Origin: MPNP01 sp965116235
GTDB taxonomy: Bacteria > Pseudomonadota > Alphaproteobacteria > Rhodobacterales > Rhodobacteraceae
Direction of reading: 5' to 3'
Length of the DNA stretch: 64,000 nt
Assembly (NCBI GenBank): GCA_965116235.1
Contig: OZ220496.1
Location: 2,418,001 to 2,482,000 of the forward strand
Shown here: positions 15,958-25,090 of the stretch, in pieces
Numbering within the stretch: the first letter of the stretch is position 1
How the letters are laid out: each line of letters begins with the position of its first letter
Translations under genes and position numbers: made by a program
Notes under the pieces: model-generated
Databases searched by the model: none
What the model saw: the letters and a program-made list of their open reading frames with translations, nothing else
Told to the model about the DNA's origin: nothing

Positions 15958-17748
15958 ATGTCAGAAGCAAATTCAACCCCACCGGACACTCCCAAAATGT
16001 CGGGAGCACGAATCGTAATTGAGGCGCTGAAAGAGCATGAGGTGGATGTTGTGTTCGGCTATCCAGGCGGTGCCGTGTTGCCGATCTACGATGAGATATT
16101 CAATCAGAATTTTATCCGGCATTATCTGGTACGACACGAACAGGGAGCGGTGCATGCCGCCGAAGGATATGCCCGATCTACTGGCAAGCCCGGTGTGGTG
16201 CTTGTAACATCGGGTCCGGGTGCCACCAACGCTGTAACCGGCTTGACGGACGCCTTGATGGACTCCATCCCCGTAGTGGTCATTTCGGGTCAGGTGCCAA
16301 CCTTCATGATTGGAAACGACGCGTTTCAGGAGGCAGACACAGTTGGCATTACCCGCCCTTGCACAAAGCATAACTGGCTGGTCAAGAGCACGGATACACT
16401 GGCGAACACAATCCATGATGCCTTTCATATTGCGACCAATGGACGCCCCGGACCGGTCCTGGTCGATATCCCTAAGGATGTTCAGTTTGCGCAGGGCATC
16501 TATGAACCCCTTGCCGCCTCTCATGGAAGCCGATATAGACCTCAGACTCAGGGTAACGTGACTGAAATTGACTATCTGATCAGTTTGATTGAAGTTTCGG
16601 AAAGGCCCGTCATCTACACGGGCGGTGGTGTCATCAATTCAGGCTCAAGGGCAAGTCAGCTGCTGCGGGAACTCGTCGATGAAACCGGTTTTCCAGTCAC
16701 TTCAACCTTGATGGGTCTTGGCGCCTACCCTGCCAGCGGCAAGCACTGGCTGGGAATGCTGGGAATGCACGGCACCTATGAGGCGAATATTGTGATGTAC
16801 GAGTGCGACCTCATGATCAATGTCGGAGCGCGTTTCGACGACAGAATTACCGGTCGAGTGAGCGACTTCAGCCCAGGCTCAGTCAAGGCACATATTGATA
16901 TCGACCGCTCTTCCATCAACAAGGTCATACCCACCGAGATTGAAATCGTGGGCGATGCTGGATCGGTTCTGGAACAGATATTGTCACGCTGGCGAAAGCG
17001 GGGGAGCAGGACCAATTCGGTTGAAGTTGATGCCTGGTGGCGAAAAATTGAGGACTGGAAGAAGAAGGACTGCCTGTCCTATCAGAATACGTCGGAGGTA
17101 ATCAAGCCGCAATACGCCATCCAGCGTCTGGAAGAACTGACCCGGGGGTATGACCGATACGTAACCACGGATGTAGGGCAGCACCAGATGTGGGCTGCTC
17201 AGTTCATGCATTTCAATGATCCAAATCGGTGGATGACATCGGGCGGTCTGGGAACAATGGGGTACGGCTTGCCCGCTTCCATTGGCGTTCAGGTCGCCCA
17301 CCCAGATTCCCTTGTCATTAACGTGGCTGGGGACGCTAGCTGGCTAATGAACATGCAAGAGATGGGAACGGCCATTCAGTATGGCTTGCCAGTCAAGCAG
17401 TTCATAATCAACAACCAGAGGTTGGGGATGGTTCGCCAATGGCAGCAAATTTTGCATGGTGAACGATATAGCCATTCCTGGTCGGAGGCCCTGCCCGATT
17501 TTGTCAAGCTGGCCGAAGCTTTTGGGTGCAAAGGAATCATGGTGTCGGATCCGTCTCAGATTGATGACGCCATCGAGACCATGGTTGAACATGACGGTCC
17601 GGTCATCGTCGATTGTCTGGTTACTCGTCATGAAAACTGCTTTCCGATGATTCCTTCAGGAGAACCGCACAACAAAATGATATTTGATGTTGGTGGATCA
17701 GCCGAGGATAACACGGTCGTCAGCGACGAAGGTTCAGTTCTTGTGTAG
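15958..17748 (+). CDS. ilvB: Acetolactate synthase large subunit
   Basis: Thiamine-diphosphate enzyme that joins two pyruvates, or pyruvate and 2-oxobutyrate, at the first shared step of valine, leucine and isoleucine synthesis. The N-terminal domain shows VFGYPGGAVLPIYDE and the catalytic Glu in RHEQGAVHAAEGYAR. The C-terminal domain has the ThDP/Mg motif, starting at GDASWLMN and ending at the paired Asn in INNQRLGMV. From this ATG the protein is 596 residues, the usual length; in-frame ATGs at 15853 and 15913 would add residues unlike the family. The regulatory subunit ilvH follows after 11 bases. Confidence 0.96.
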   Translation: MSEANSTPPDTPKMSGARIVIEALKEHEVDVVFGYPGGAVLPIYDEIFNQNFIRHYLVRHEQGAVHAAEGYARSTGKPGVVLVTSGPGATNAVTGLTDALMDSIPVVVISGQVPTFMIGNDAFQEADTVGITRPCTKHNWLVKSTDTLANTIHDAFHIATNGRPGPVLVDIPKDVQFAQGIYEPLAASHGSRYRPQTQGNVTEIDYLISLIEVSERPVIYTGGGVINSGSRASQLLRELVDETGFPVTSTLMGLGAYPASGKHWLGMLGMHGTYEANIVMYECDLMINVGARFDDRITGRVSDFSPGSVKAHIDIDRSSINKVIPTEIEIVGDAGSVLEQILSRWRKRGSRTNSVEVDAWWRKIEDWKKKDCLSYQNTSEVIKPQYAIQRLEELTRGYDRYVTTDVGQHQMWAAQFMHFNDPNRWMTSGGLGTMGYGLPASIGVQVAHPDSLVINVAGDASWLMNMQEMGTAIQYGLPVKQFIINNQRLGMVRQWQQILHGERYSHSWSEALPDFVKLAEAFGCKGIMVSDPSQIDDAIETMVEHDGPVIVDCLVTRHENCFPMIPSGEPHNKMIFDVGGSAEDNTVVSDEGSVLV

Positions 17749-17759
17749 GGATAAAGGGA

Positions 17760-18329
17760 ATGAGTTCATTAGAGATCAAGAAGGGTACCTCGCGCAAATC
17801 CGCCTACGATTTGCGAAACCCGGTGCAAGACAAGACAGAAAGTCATACTCTCACCGTTCTCGTTGACAATGAGGTCGGTGTACTGGCACGAGTCATCGGT
17901 TTGTTCTCTGGCCGGGGATATAACATTGAAAGCTTGACCGTTTCGGAAGTTGATCATGTCGGCAAGTTGTCAAGGATTACCATTGTGACAAGAGGCAAGC
18001 CCTCAGTCATCGTCCAGATCAAGGCTCAGTTAAACCGTATCGTTCCGGTTCACGAGGTACATGATTTGACAACCGAGGGCCCATCGGTTGAAAGGGAGAT
18101 GGCCCTGCTGAAAGTCAGGGGACAAGGCAATCATCGAGTCGAAGCACTACGGCTGGCCGACATATTTCGGGCCAAGGTCGTGGACTCAAGTCTGGAGAGT
18201 TTTATTTTTGAAATTACAGGCGTTACAGAGAAAATCAATAAATTTTCGGAATTGATGCAACCCTTGGGACTGGTCGAAATAGCTCGTACCGGTGTCGTGG
18301 GAATAGCCCGAGGCGCAGAAACCCCGTAA
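17760..18329 (+). CDS. ilvH: Acetolactate synthase small (regulatory) subunit
   Basis: A 189-residue ACT-domain protein that activates the large subunit and confers valine feedback inhibition. The ACT domain is at about residues 25-100, with LVDNEVGVLARVIGLFSGRGYNIESLTVSEVD, the conserved regulatory sequence. The C-terminal domain (about 105-185) includes EALRLADIFRAKVVD and the FIFEITG segment. The 25-residue leader before the ACT domain is common in alphaproteobacterial homologues. It forms an operon with ilvB. Confidence 0.96.
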   Translation: MSSLEIKKGTSRKSAYDLRNPVQDKTESHTLTVLVDNEVGVLARVIGLFSGRGYNIESLTVSEVDHVGKLSRITIVTRGKPSVIVQIKAQLNRIVPVHEVHDLTTEGPSVEREMALLKVRGQGNHRVEALRLADIFRAKVVDSSLESFIFEITGVTEKINKFSELMQPLGLVEIARTGVVGIARGAETP

Positions 18330-18377
18330 CGGCGACTTGTCCCAGAATCACGAACCTGGAGAAGCACCCAATTGCCA

Positions 18378-18407
18378 GATTGCAACCCCTCAGATCGGGG
18401 TGCAATC
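18378..18407. terminator. Hairpin between convergent ilvH and nrdJ
   Basis: GATTGCAACCCC pairs with GGGGTGCAATC, leaving one bulged A and a 7-base loop. There is no U-run on either strand, so termination may rely on more than this stem. Confidence 0.45.
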
Positions 18408-18442
18408 GCCATCCGCCAACCGGCTCTGGATGCCCCCTGCGT

Positions 18443-21400
18443 TTAACTGCAACCGGAAGTTGACCCGCACGTTCGACAAACCATGCAGGTACCGCTTCGG
18501 ACAAGCGTATAGTTGCCGCAGTTGCCGCAGACATCTCCCGAGTAGCCATCCGAGGATGCCTTGGTGGCATTCGCTTCACCATTGCTTCTAAAGGTTTGCA
18601 TGGATATAACCTGCCCTCCTCTGGCTACCGAATGCCCTATTCCGGAGCCGCCGCTGGCCATCAACTGCGGTTCTCGCCCATCAGTCGCATCACTGATCCG
18701 GGAGAAGGCCTCCTCCTCTAGCGGTTCCTCCTGCAGATTGGACAAGTCTTGGCGATCCAGATAGCTTACGGCCAGTTCCTTGAATATGTAATCAAGGATC
18801 GACATCGCCGATTTGATTTTTTCATTCCCAGCCACAAAGCCGGATGGCTCGAAGCGTGTTCCTTCAAAGGCCCTGACAAAAACATCCAGGGGAACTCCGT
18901 ATTGAAGACCGATGGAGATGGCAATGGCAAAATTGTTCATCATGGCTCCAAAACTGGCGCCTTCCTTGTGCATGTCAATAAAAATTTCCCCGAGGCTTCC
19001 ATCTTCATACTCGCCCGTACGCAAATACACCTTGTGCCCCCCAACCATGGCCTTCTGAGTATAACCTTTCCGTCTGTTAGAGAGTGCGCGGCGTTCAACC
19101 AGCTTCTTGGACAACGTCAGCAGTTTCGAAGTCGGATCGGTGTCTTCCAGCTCTATCGTATCAGCGAGCTCGGACCAGTCCCCCATCTGCGTTGAGAGGG
19201 GTTGACTGAGTTTTGAGCCGTCCCGGTATAATGCCACAGCCTTGACGCCGAGATCCCAGGAAAGCTTGTAAGCTGTTTTGCAGTCATCAATTGAAGCATT
19301 TGCAGGCAAATTGATGGTTTTCGAAATCGCACCGGATATAAAACTCTGGGCCGCCGCAACCATTTCGATGTGGCTGGTATAACTCAGGCATCGCTTGCCC
19401 TTTTTGCCATTTGGATTGGCACAGTCGAAGACAGGCAGGTCCTTGTTCTCGATGTGAGGAGCACCCTCAAGAGTTTTGGCACCACACACATATTCGTTGG
19501 CGGCTTCAATCTGCTCAGGGGTAAAGCCAATTTCCGACAGCAGGTCAAACCCGGGTTCCGATAACCGTTCCAGAGGTATGCCGAGCACCTCGACGCAAAA
19601 TCCTTTGCCAAAACGGTCAGGCGTGAAGGCAAATCGAATATCCATGAACGAATGCAGGCTTTCCTCCAGCGCACTGAGCTCTTTTTTCTTGAACCCTTTC
19701 TTTTCTAGCGTTTCCAGATTGATGTGTGGTGCATTTTTCAACCGTGCCGTGCCGACAGCATAATCCACAATCTCCTGAATTTGAGAGTCAGAATAACCGA
19801 GTGCTTTCAAGGCCGGGGGAACAGACCGGTTGATAATCTTGAAGAATCCTCCACCCGCAAGAGATTTGTACTTGACAAGAGCAAAGTCCGGTTCAATGCC
19901 TGTCGTATCGCAGTCCATGACTAGACCAATCGTTCCAGTAGGAGCGATGACCGATACCTGAGCATTTCGATACCCATGCTTTTTTCCACTTTCAAGGGCC
20001 GAGTCCCAAGCACTGACGGCGCGCTCGACCAGTTCCTTGTCCGAGCAGTAATCGCCCATCAGCGGTACGGGCTTGATGTTCAGTCCCTCGTATCCTGCAT
20101 TCGATCCCAGTGCAGCATTCCGGTGGTTACGAATCACTTTCAGCATTGTGGCGGAATTTGATTCATAGCCTGGAAACGGCCCAAGCTCTTCAGCCATTTC
20201 AGCCGAGGTCTTGTAGCTCAATCCGGTCATCAGGGCAGTGATTGCCGAGCACATGGCCCGGCCCTTTATGGAGTCATACGGTACACCCATACTCATAAGG
20301 AGGCCGCCAAGATTCGCGTAGCCCAGCCCCAGCGTTCGGTAGCGATGCGACAGTTCAGCAATTCGCTCTGATGGAAACTGTGCCATGTAGACCGATATTT
20401 CCAACACAATGGTCATCAGCCGTGTGGCATGAGCGAATTCATTCGAATCAAACTTGCCATCCCGGTAGAAATTCAGCAGGTTTAACGAGGCCAGATTGCA
20501 CGCAGTATCATCAAGGAACATGTACTCCGAACATGGATTCGATGCACGGATCGGTCCGCTGTTCGGGCAGGTATGCCAAGCATTGATCGTGTCATGGTAT
20601 TGGATCCCGGGATCGGCACAGGACCAGGCCGACTGGGAAACCAGGTCCCAGAGATCGACAGCCCGTACCCTGTTGGCCACTTCACCCGTGGTTCGAAATG
20701 TCAGCTCCCAGCCTTGATCATTGTTGACGGCGTTCATGAAATCATCGGTGACCCGAACCGAATTGTTGGAGTTCTGGCCTGATACGGTTGAATACCCTTC
20801 CGACTGCCAGTCCGAATCGATAATGTCAAATTCCATCGATGAGTAGCCCTGCCTGGCAAACTGCAGTATGCGATTGATGAATCCATCAGGAATCATGGCG
20901 TGTCGAGCCCTGACGATAGCCTTTCGCAATTCCGGGTTTTTAATGGGGTCAGTAGCTTTCAGTCTCGGCAATTCCGAATTGCTGACGGCCTTGAAGATCT
21001 GGTTCAAATGCTTTGAAATAGTTTTTGATCCAGCCACCAGGGACGCCACCTTGTGCTCCTCGCGATCTTTCCAAGTGATGAAGCTTTCAATATCCGGGTG
21101 ATCAATGTCGCAAATCACCATCTTGGCGGCTCGCCGAGTTGTGCCCCCTGATTTGATGGCACCCGCGGCCCGATCGCCAATGCCAAGAAAACTCATCAGC
21201 CCGCTTGACTTCCCACCGCTGGCCAAAGGCTCGTTCATGGCCCGAAGATTCGAAAAATTCGTACCGGTCCCGGAGCCAAACTTGAACAGTCGCGCCTCTC
21301 GGGCCCAGAGATCCATGATGCCACCCTCACTGACCAGATCGTCATTGACCGACTGGATAAAGCAGGCGTGGGGCTGAGGGCGATAATAGGAACTGTCCGA

Positions 21401-21958
21401 TTTCCGAATTTCCTTGGTTTTCGCATCAACATAGTAATGTCCCTGACCGGCGCCGGAAATTCCATAGGCCCAGTGAAGTCCTGTGTTGAACCACTGCGGA
21501 GAATTGGGAGCCGCTTTTTGTGTGGCCAAGATGTATCGCAATTCGTCAAAAAAGGCCTCGGCATCCTCTTCAGAGGAAAAATATCCACCCTTCCATCCCC
21601 AATAGGTCCAAGCCCCGGCAAGGCGATCAAAAACCTGAATGGCCGATCTTTCGGTGCCATAACGTTCCTCAACGGGGATAGCTTCCAAGGCCTCAAGATC
21701 TGGTTCGCTGGGCTGAAGAAAATCGGGAACATTGGCCTCGTGCGCGTGCTTGAGACACTTGGGAACGCCTGCCTTGCGGAAGTATTTTTGGGCAAGAACA
21801 TCAACAGCCGTTTGACTCCAACCAGCCGGAACGGTGATGCCTTTCAGCGAAAAGATGACAGTTCCATCGGGATTGAGAATTTGCGAATCGGTTGTTGTAA
21901 ACGCAATGCCCTCATATGGCGACTTGCCTGCTTCCGTGTATAAACGACCCACCTTCAT
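18443..21958 (-). CDS. nrdJ: Adenosylcobalamin-dependent (class II) ribonucleotide reductase
   Basis: A 1171-residue enzyme that reduces ribonucleotides to deoxyribonucleotides using adenosylcobalamin instead of an iron-tyrosyl radical. Class II features include PNSPQWFNTG early on, the substrate-site segment NPCSEYMFLDDTACNLASLNL with its active-site Cys, and VIAPTGTIGLVMDCDTTGIEPD. The C-terminus ends in a zinc-ribbon-like pair of CxxC motifs (CGNCGNYTLVRSGTCMVCRTCG), characteristic of the long alphaproteobacterial NrdJ. No NrdAB is seen in the window, so cobalamin may be essential. No cobalamin riboswitch core was recognised upstream. Confidence 0.97.
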   Translation of the reverse strand: MKVGRLYTEAGKSPYEGIAFTTTDSQILNPDGTVIFSLKGITVPAGWSQTAVDVLAQKYFRKAGVPKCLKHAHEANVPDFLQPSEPDLEALEAIPVEERYGTERSAIQVFDRLAGAWTYWGWKGGYFSSEEDAEAFFDELRYILATQKAAPNSPQWFNTGLHWAYGISGAGQGHYYVDAKTKEIRKSDSSYYRPQPHACFIQSVNDDLVSEGGIMDLWAREARLFKFGSGTGTNFSNLRAMNEPLASGGKSSGLMSFLGIGDRAAGAIKSGGTTRRAAKMVICDIDHPDIESFITWKDREEHKVASLVAGSKTISKHLNQIFKAVSNSELPRLKATDPIKNPELRKAIVRARHAMIPDGFINRILQFARQGYSSMEFDIIDSDWQSEGYSTVSGQNSNNSVRVTDDFMNAVNNDQGWELTFRTTGEVANRVRAVDLWDLVSQSAWSCADPGIQYHDTINAWHTCPNSGPIRASNPCSEYMFLDDTACNLASLNLLNFYRDGKFDSNEFAHATRLMTIVLEISVYMAQFPSERIAELSHRYRTLGLGYANLGGLLMSMGVPYDSIKGRAMCSAITALMTGLSYKTSAEMAEELGPFPGYESNSATMLKVIRNHRNAALGSNAGYEGLNIKPVPLMGDYCSDKELVERAVSAWDSALESGKKHGYRNAQVSVIAPTGTIGLVMDCDTTGIEPDFALVKYKSLAGGGFFKIINRSVPPALKALGYSDSQIQEIVDYAVGTARLKNAPHINLETLEKKGFKKKELSALEESLHSFMDIRFAFTPDRFGKGFCVEVLGIPLERLSEPGFDLLSEIGFTPEQIEAANEYVCGAKTLEGAPHIENKDLPVFDCANPNGKKGKRCLSYTSHIEMVAAAQSFISGAISKTINLPANASIDDCKTAYKLSWDLGVKAVALYRDGSKLSQPLSTQMGDWSELADTIELEDTDPTSKLLTLSKKLVERRALSNRRKGYTQKAMVGGHKVYLRTGEYEDGSLGEIFIDMHKEGASFGAMMNNFAIAISIGLQYGVPLDVFVRAFEGTRFEPSGFVAGNEKIKSAMSILDYIFKELAVSYLDRQDLSNLQEEPLEEEAFSRISDATDGREPQLMASGGSGIGHSVARGGQVISMQTFRSNGEANATKASSDGYSGDVCGNCGNYTLVRSGTCMVCRTCGSTSGCS

Positions 21959-22296
21959 TGCCCCGTATCCCTCTCGATTTCATGGTTGCTTTTCGACTTG
22001 TCGAACCCAACCCCGCCTAGTCGCATTCAATCTATGTTGTGGCTTTGTGGCCAAGTTGCAACTACATATGGGGTGGTGCAGATTGCAAGGCGGGTGAGGT
22101 AATATATAAAATTTATCAGTGAAACACAATCTGTGGAAAACTCCCAAACCCATTCGTGCTGAACAGCAGGTCTAACTATCACGCCCCACCTTGCCTAACG
22201 GGCTAAATCTAATTTTGGTGATTTTAGAAAATTAATGGCACGCGGTAGAAGGTACCAGTTCTCGAGAACTGATTTCTCTCGTGAAAACTGATTCGG
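21959..22296. other. 338-bp region upstream of nrdJ
   Basis: It must hold the nrdJ promoter (minus strand) and the trailer of the tRNA-Pro gene. It is AT-rich around 22100-22250. Apart from the 16-bp palindrome at 22256-22271, no gene, riboswitch or convincing NrdR box was recognised. Confidence 0.5.
22256..22271. repeat. Perfect 16-bp palindrome CAGTTCTCGAGAACTG
   Basis: It lies 25 bases beyond the encoded CCA end of tRNA-Pro, on the upstream side of nrdJ. With no loop or U-run it may be a regulator site rather than a terminator, although as RNA it could still fold and help process the tRNA trailer. Confidence 0.45.
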
Positions 22297-22373
22297 TGGT
22301 CGGGGCGATTGGATTCGAACCAACGACCTGCAGTTCCCAAAACTGCCGCGCTACCAGGCTGCGCTACGCCCCG
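22297..22373 (-). tRNA. tRNA-Pro (TGG)
   Basis: Read on the minus strand, the acceptor arms CGGGGCG and CGCCCCG pair perfectly. The anticodon stem GCAGT/ACTGC encloses TTTGGGA, giving anticodon TGG. The T-loop is GGTTCGAATCC-like, and the terminal CCA is encoded (22297-22299). It lies 35 bases after the DUF192 gene on the same strand and may be co-transcribed with it. Confidence 0.97.
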
Positions 22374-22408
22374 AAATGGCAAAGGATGGTCTTCATATTG
22401 CCCCCATC

Positions 22409-22885
22409 CTAATCATTGCAAGTCCAGGCGGCCAAATCCTGATTGATTCGGGGATGCCGGATGACATCGCCAGGCTGTATGCCAAATCGTCTGGCCGTGC
22501 CGCCGTTGACTTCCAAAACATACAAGATGGTCGGACTGCCGCCGTCAATCCCATCTTCGGAATACGGCGTGGTCTGATGCTCGATGCGTACTATCTCGCC
22601 TCTGGCATCAATGAACAGCATATCCAGCGGAAGCGGCGTGTTTTTCATCCAAAAGCTGACGTTGCCAAGAGTTTCAAAGATGAACAGCATGCCTTGTGTC
22701 ACCCCAAGGTTTTCACGAAACATCAGGCCTTGCTGGCGTGTCTTGTTGGTGTCTGCAATCTCAATCTTGAACCGACTGATGCCGTGGTCGCTCATGATTT
22801 CAACATAGTTATTGGAGCAGTCCGCCACAGTCGCTTGAGGCATGACCGATGCAAGAAACATTACTGCCAGCAATCGTCTGATCAA
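22409..22885 (-). CDS. DUF192 family exported protein
   Basis: A 158-residue protein with a short signal peptide (IRRLLAVMFLASVMPQATVADC) and a DUF192 domain. The domain contains ADTNKTRQQGLMFRENL, the GMLFIF strand and FWMKNTPLPLDMLFID, followed by the C-terminal YVLEVNGG...GIQPGD. The role of DUF192 proteins is unknown; they are small periplasmic or secreted beta-sheet proteins. The start was moved to a TTG at 22885 because AGGA lies seven bases upstream and it directly precedes the signal peptide; the longer open frame would overlap pdxH by about 360 bases. It follows pdxH on the same strand. Confidence 0.85.
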   Translation of the reverse strand: MIRRLLAVMFLASVMPQATVADCSNNYVEIMSDHGISRFKIEIADTNKTRQQGLMFRENLGVTQGMLFIFETLGNVSFWMKNTPLPLDMLFIDARGEIVRIEHQTTPYSEDGIDGGSPTILYVLEVNGGTARRFGIQPGDVIRHPRINQDLAAWTCND

Positions 22886-22931
22886 TGCTTTTTCCTGCCA
22901 CCGAGGGTTGCTTCTTCTGTTTAAGAACAAG

Positions 22932-23531
22932 TCAGGGATAGAGCCGTGATACCGTCCATCCTGACGGATTCCTCTGCCACTTAAAGCGGTCATGACGGCG
23001 AAAATCAACTTCAGTCCAAAACTCAATTTCACTGGGAACGATTCGGTAACCACCCCAAAACTCCGGTCGGGGTGGATGATCACCATGCCTTTTGGCGATC
23101 TGTGCAATTTCGGCCTCAAACTTCTCTCGTGACTCCAAAATCTGCGATTGTCGTGAAGCCCATGCGCTGTAGCGACTTTGCAACGGGCGTGAATGGTAAT
23201 ATCGATCCGACTTTGCAGCTTCCAGAACTTCAGCGCTTCCCCGCACTCGGATCTGCTTCTTGAGCGTTCGCCAGTGAACCGAGAGCGCAATTCCCTTGTT
23301 GTGATTCAGCTCTTGTGCCTTTACGCTTGCGTAGTTGGTATAGAAGAGCAACCCTTCACGATCAATTTCCTTTATCAATACAATCCGAACATTGGGCATA
23401 CCCGTTTTATCGGATGTGGCAACGGCCGCCGCATTGTGATCGGGTATGCCTGCATCTTGGGCATATTGCAACCATTCCTCAACGATATCCAGAGGGTTGT
23501 GCGCCTCGTGCATTACTGGGCAGTCAGTCAC
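22932..23531 (-). CDS. pdxH: Pyridoxamine 5-phosphate oxidase
   Basis: FMN enzyme that oxidises pyridoxine or pyridoxamine 5-phosphate to pyridoxal phosphate. Recognisable family blocks are AVATSDKTGMPNVRIVLIKE, GLLFYTNYASVKAQEL and YYHSRPLQSRYSAWASRQS. The C-terminal FWGGYRIVPSEIEFW...RHDRFKWQR completes the match. A GTG at 23531 with GGAG five bases upstream is taken as the start, giving 199 residues; an ATG at 23585 has no such site. It is divergent from fabI, an arrangement common in Alphaproteobacteria. With pdxA at 40.9 kb it belongs to the DXP-dependent PLP pathway. Confidence 0.95.
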   Translation of the reverse strand: MTDCPVMHEAHNPLDIVEEWLQYAQDAGIPDHNAAAVATSDKTGMPNVRIVLIKEIDREGLLFYTNYASVKAQELNHNKGIALSVHWRTLKKQIRVRGSAEVLEAAKSDRYYHSRPLQSRYSAWASRQSQILESREKFEAEIAQIAKRHGDHPPRPEFWGGYRIVPSEIEFWTEVDFRRHDRFKWQRNPSGWTVSRLYP

Positions 23532-23660
23532 TTTTTCTCCAATTGTCCCGTATTGATCACGTAATCTCCGACGGTAACATTGCACGTAAAATTGATTGTT
23601 TTGGAAAATTCTTTACGTTCACATGTCGAGTGACTGAAGTCTTTCGGATTGGGTTTGATT

Positions 23661-24479
23661 ATGCGGTTGATGGAAGGAAAGCGTGGCCTTGTCATGGGGG
23701 TGGCCAATGGCAAGTCGATCGCTTGGGGCATTGCCAAGGCGTGCTCGGAACAGGGTGCCTCCCTTGCCTTTTCATATCAGAACGAAGTCTTGCTCCGCCG
23801 GGTTGCGCCCCTTGCTCAATCCATTGATTCGGATATGCTGTTTGAATGCGATGTCGGCAGCCCTAATTCGCTTGATGGCCTTTTTGAGCAAATCAGCAGG
23901 GCATGGGACAGCTTGGACTTTGTGGTGCATGCAATTGGCTTCTCGGACAAGAATGAACTACGAGGACGCTATGTAGACACTTCGCTGGATAATTTCCAAA
24001 TGTCCATGAACATCTCCGTTTATTCCTTCACGGCCGTCGCTCAACGAGCCGAAAAGATGATGCCCAACGGCGGTTCCTTGCTGACCATGACCTATTATGG
24101 TGCTGAAAAGGTCATGCCCCATTACAATGTGATGGGCGTGGCCAAGGCTGCTTTGGAGGCATCGGTCCGGTATCTCGCCGCCGATTTGGGTCGCAAGCAG
24201 ATCCGTGTCAACGCCATTTCGGCCGGTACCATTAAAACCCTCGCTGCATCGGGCATTGGCGATTTTCGGTATATAATGAAATGGAACGAACTGAATTCGC
24301 CCTTGCAACGAAATATCACGACCGAAGATGTCGGACATGCTTCCGTGTATCTGCTGTCAGAACTGGGTCGAGCCGTAACCGGCGAAATACTGCATGTTGA
24401 TTCGGGCTACCATGTGGTGGGGATGAAACGAGTTGATGCACCCGATATCGCCACCGTGACCGGACAGTCAGGCAAATGA
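23661..24479 (+). CDS. fabI: Enoyl-[acyl-carrier-protein] reductase (NADH)
   Basis: Carries out the last reduction in each round of fatty-acid elongation. The cofactor motif GVANGKSIAWGIA and the catalytic pair, Tyr and Lys in YYGAEKVMPHYNVMGVAKAAL (the FabI Y-x6-K spacing), identify it. LRGRYVDTSLDNF and the C-terminal GRAVTGEILHVDSGYHVVGM are also typical. It is 272 residues from the ATG at 23661, the usual length; a TTG four codons earlier and an ATG at 23670 are alternatives with equally weak ribosome-binding sites. Its stop overlaps the gpt start (ATGA). Confidence 0.96.
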   Translation: MRLMEGKRGLVMGVANGKSIAWGIAKACSEQGASLAFSYQNEVLLRRVAPLAQSIDSDMLFECDVGSPNSLDGLFEQISRAWDSLDFVVHAIGFSDKNELRGRYVDTSLDNFQMSMNISVYSFTAVAQRAEKMMPNGGSLLTMTYYGAEKVMPHYNVMGVAKAALEASVRYLAADLGRKQIRVNAISAGTIKTLAASGIGDFRYIMKWNELNSPLQRNITTEDVGHASVYLLSELGRAVTGEILHVDSGYHVVGMKRVDAPDIATVTGQSGK

Positions 24480-24973
24480 ATCTTTTGCCCAATGAAAAGG
24501 GATTCCATGTCAGCTGGGATCAGGTCCATCGCGATTCACGAGCTCTGGCCTGGCGGCTGGACAACGATGAGAAGACTGGCCGATGCAAGGCTGTACTGGC
24601 CGTTTCACGAGGGGGACTGTTTCCGGCAATGATCGTTGCCCGAGAACTGAACATCCGCACGCTGGATACAATCTCGATCAAAAGTTATAATCATCAGGAA
24701 CTTGGCCAGCCAGAAATATTAAAGTATCCCGACTCCCAGCTGATAGGAGATGGCACCGATATCTTGGTAGTCGATGATCTGGTTGACACGGGGTCAACCC
24801 TCAAGATTATCCGGTCCCACTTTCCCAAAGCCACCTATTGTACGGTCTACGCCAAGTCAAAGGGGTGCCCCTATGCCGATATCTTTACAACTGAAGTCAG
24901 TCAGGACACCTGGATCTATTTTCCTTGGGACATGGCCCTTCAATACCAGAATCCATATCGAGGAGAGGATTAA
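24476..24973 (+). CDS. gpt: Xanthine-guanine phosphoribosyltransferase
   Basis: Purine salvage enzyme that makes XMP or GMP from the free base and PRPP. The PRPP-binding motif is ILVVDDLVDTGSTL. The base-binding loop region IKSYNHQELGQPEIL and the hallmark C-terminal WIYFPWDMALQY (a conserved Gpt element that packs on the base) are present. It is 165 residues, slightly longer than E. coli Gpt at the N-terminus. Translation is probably coupled to fabI through the four-base ATGA overlap. Confidence 0.93.
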   Translation: MNLLPNEKGFHVSWDQVHRDSRALAWRLDNDEKTGRCKAVLAVSRGGLFPAMIVARELNIRTLDTISIKSYNHQELGQPEILKYPDSQLIGDGTDILVVDDLVDTGSTLKIIRSHFPKATYCTVYAKSKGCPYADIFTTEVSQDTWIYFPWDMALQYQNPYRGED

Positions 24974-25090
24974 ATTCACGACCGGTGATTGATCTCCTCG
25001 TCCATCGACAAGGTCCTAGTCTTTCGATTGTCACTGCGGACGAACGGCTTCGGAAGACTGAATTCGCTGGCCCCGTTTGAGGTTACTCCA

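Noticed and set aside
21959..22250. Cobalamin riboswitch or NrdR box upstream of nrdJ
   Set aside because: The conserved GCCACTG-type B12 box is missing; the best NrdR-like stretch (near CCCCATATGTAG) matches the consensus too poorly.
22886..23290. Extended N-terminus of the DUF192 protein
   Set aside because: It would overlap pdxH in another frame; the signal peptide and a ribosome-binding site support a start at 22885.
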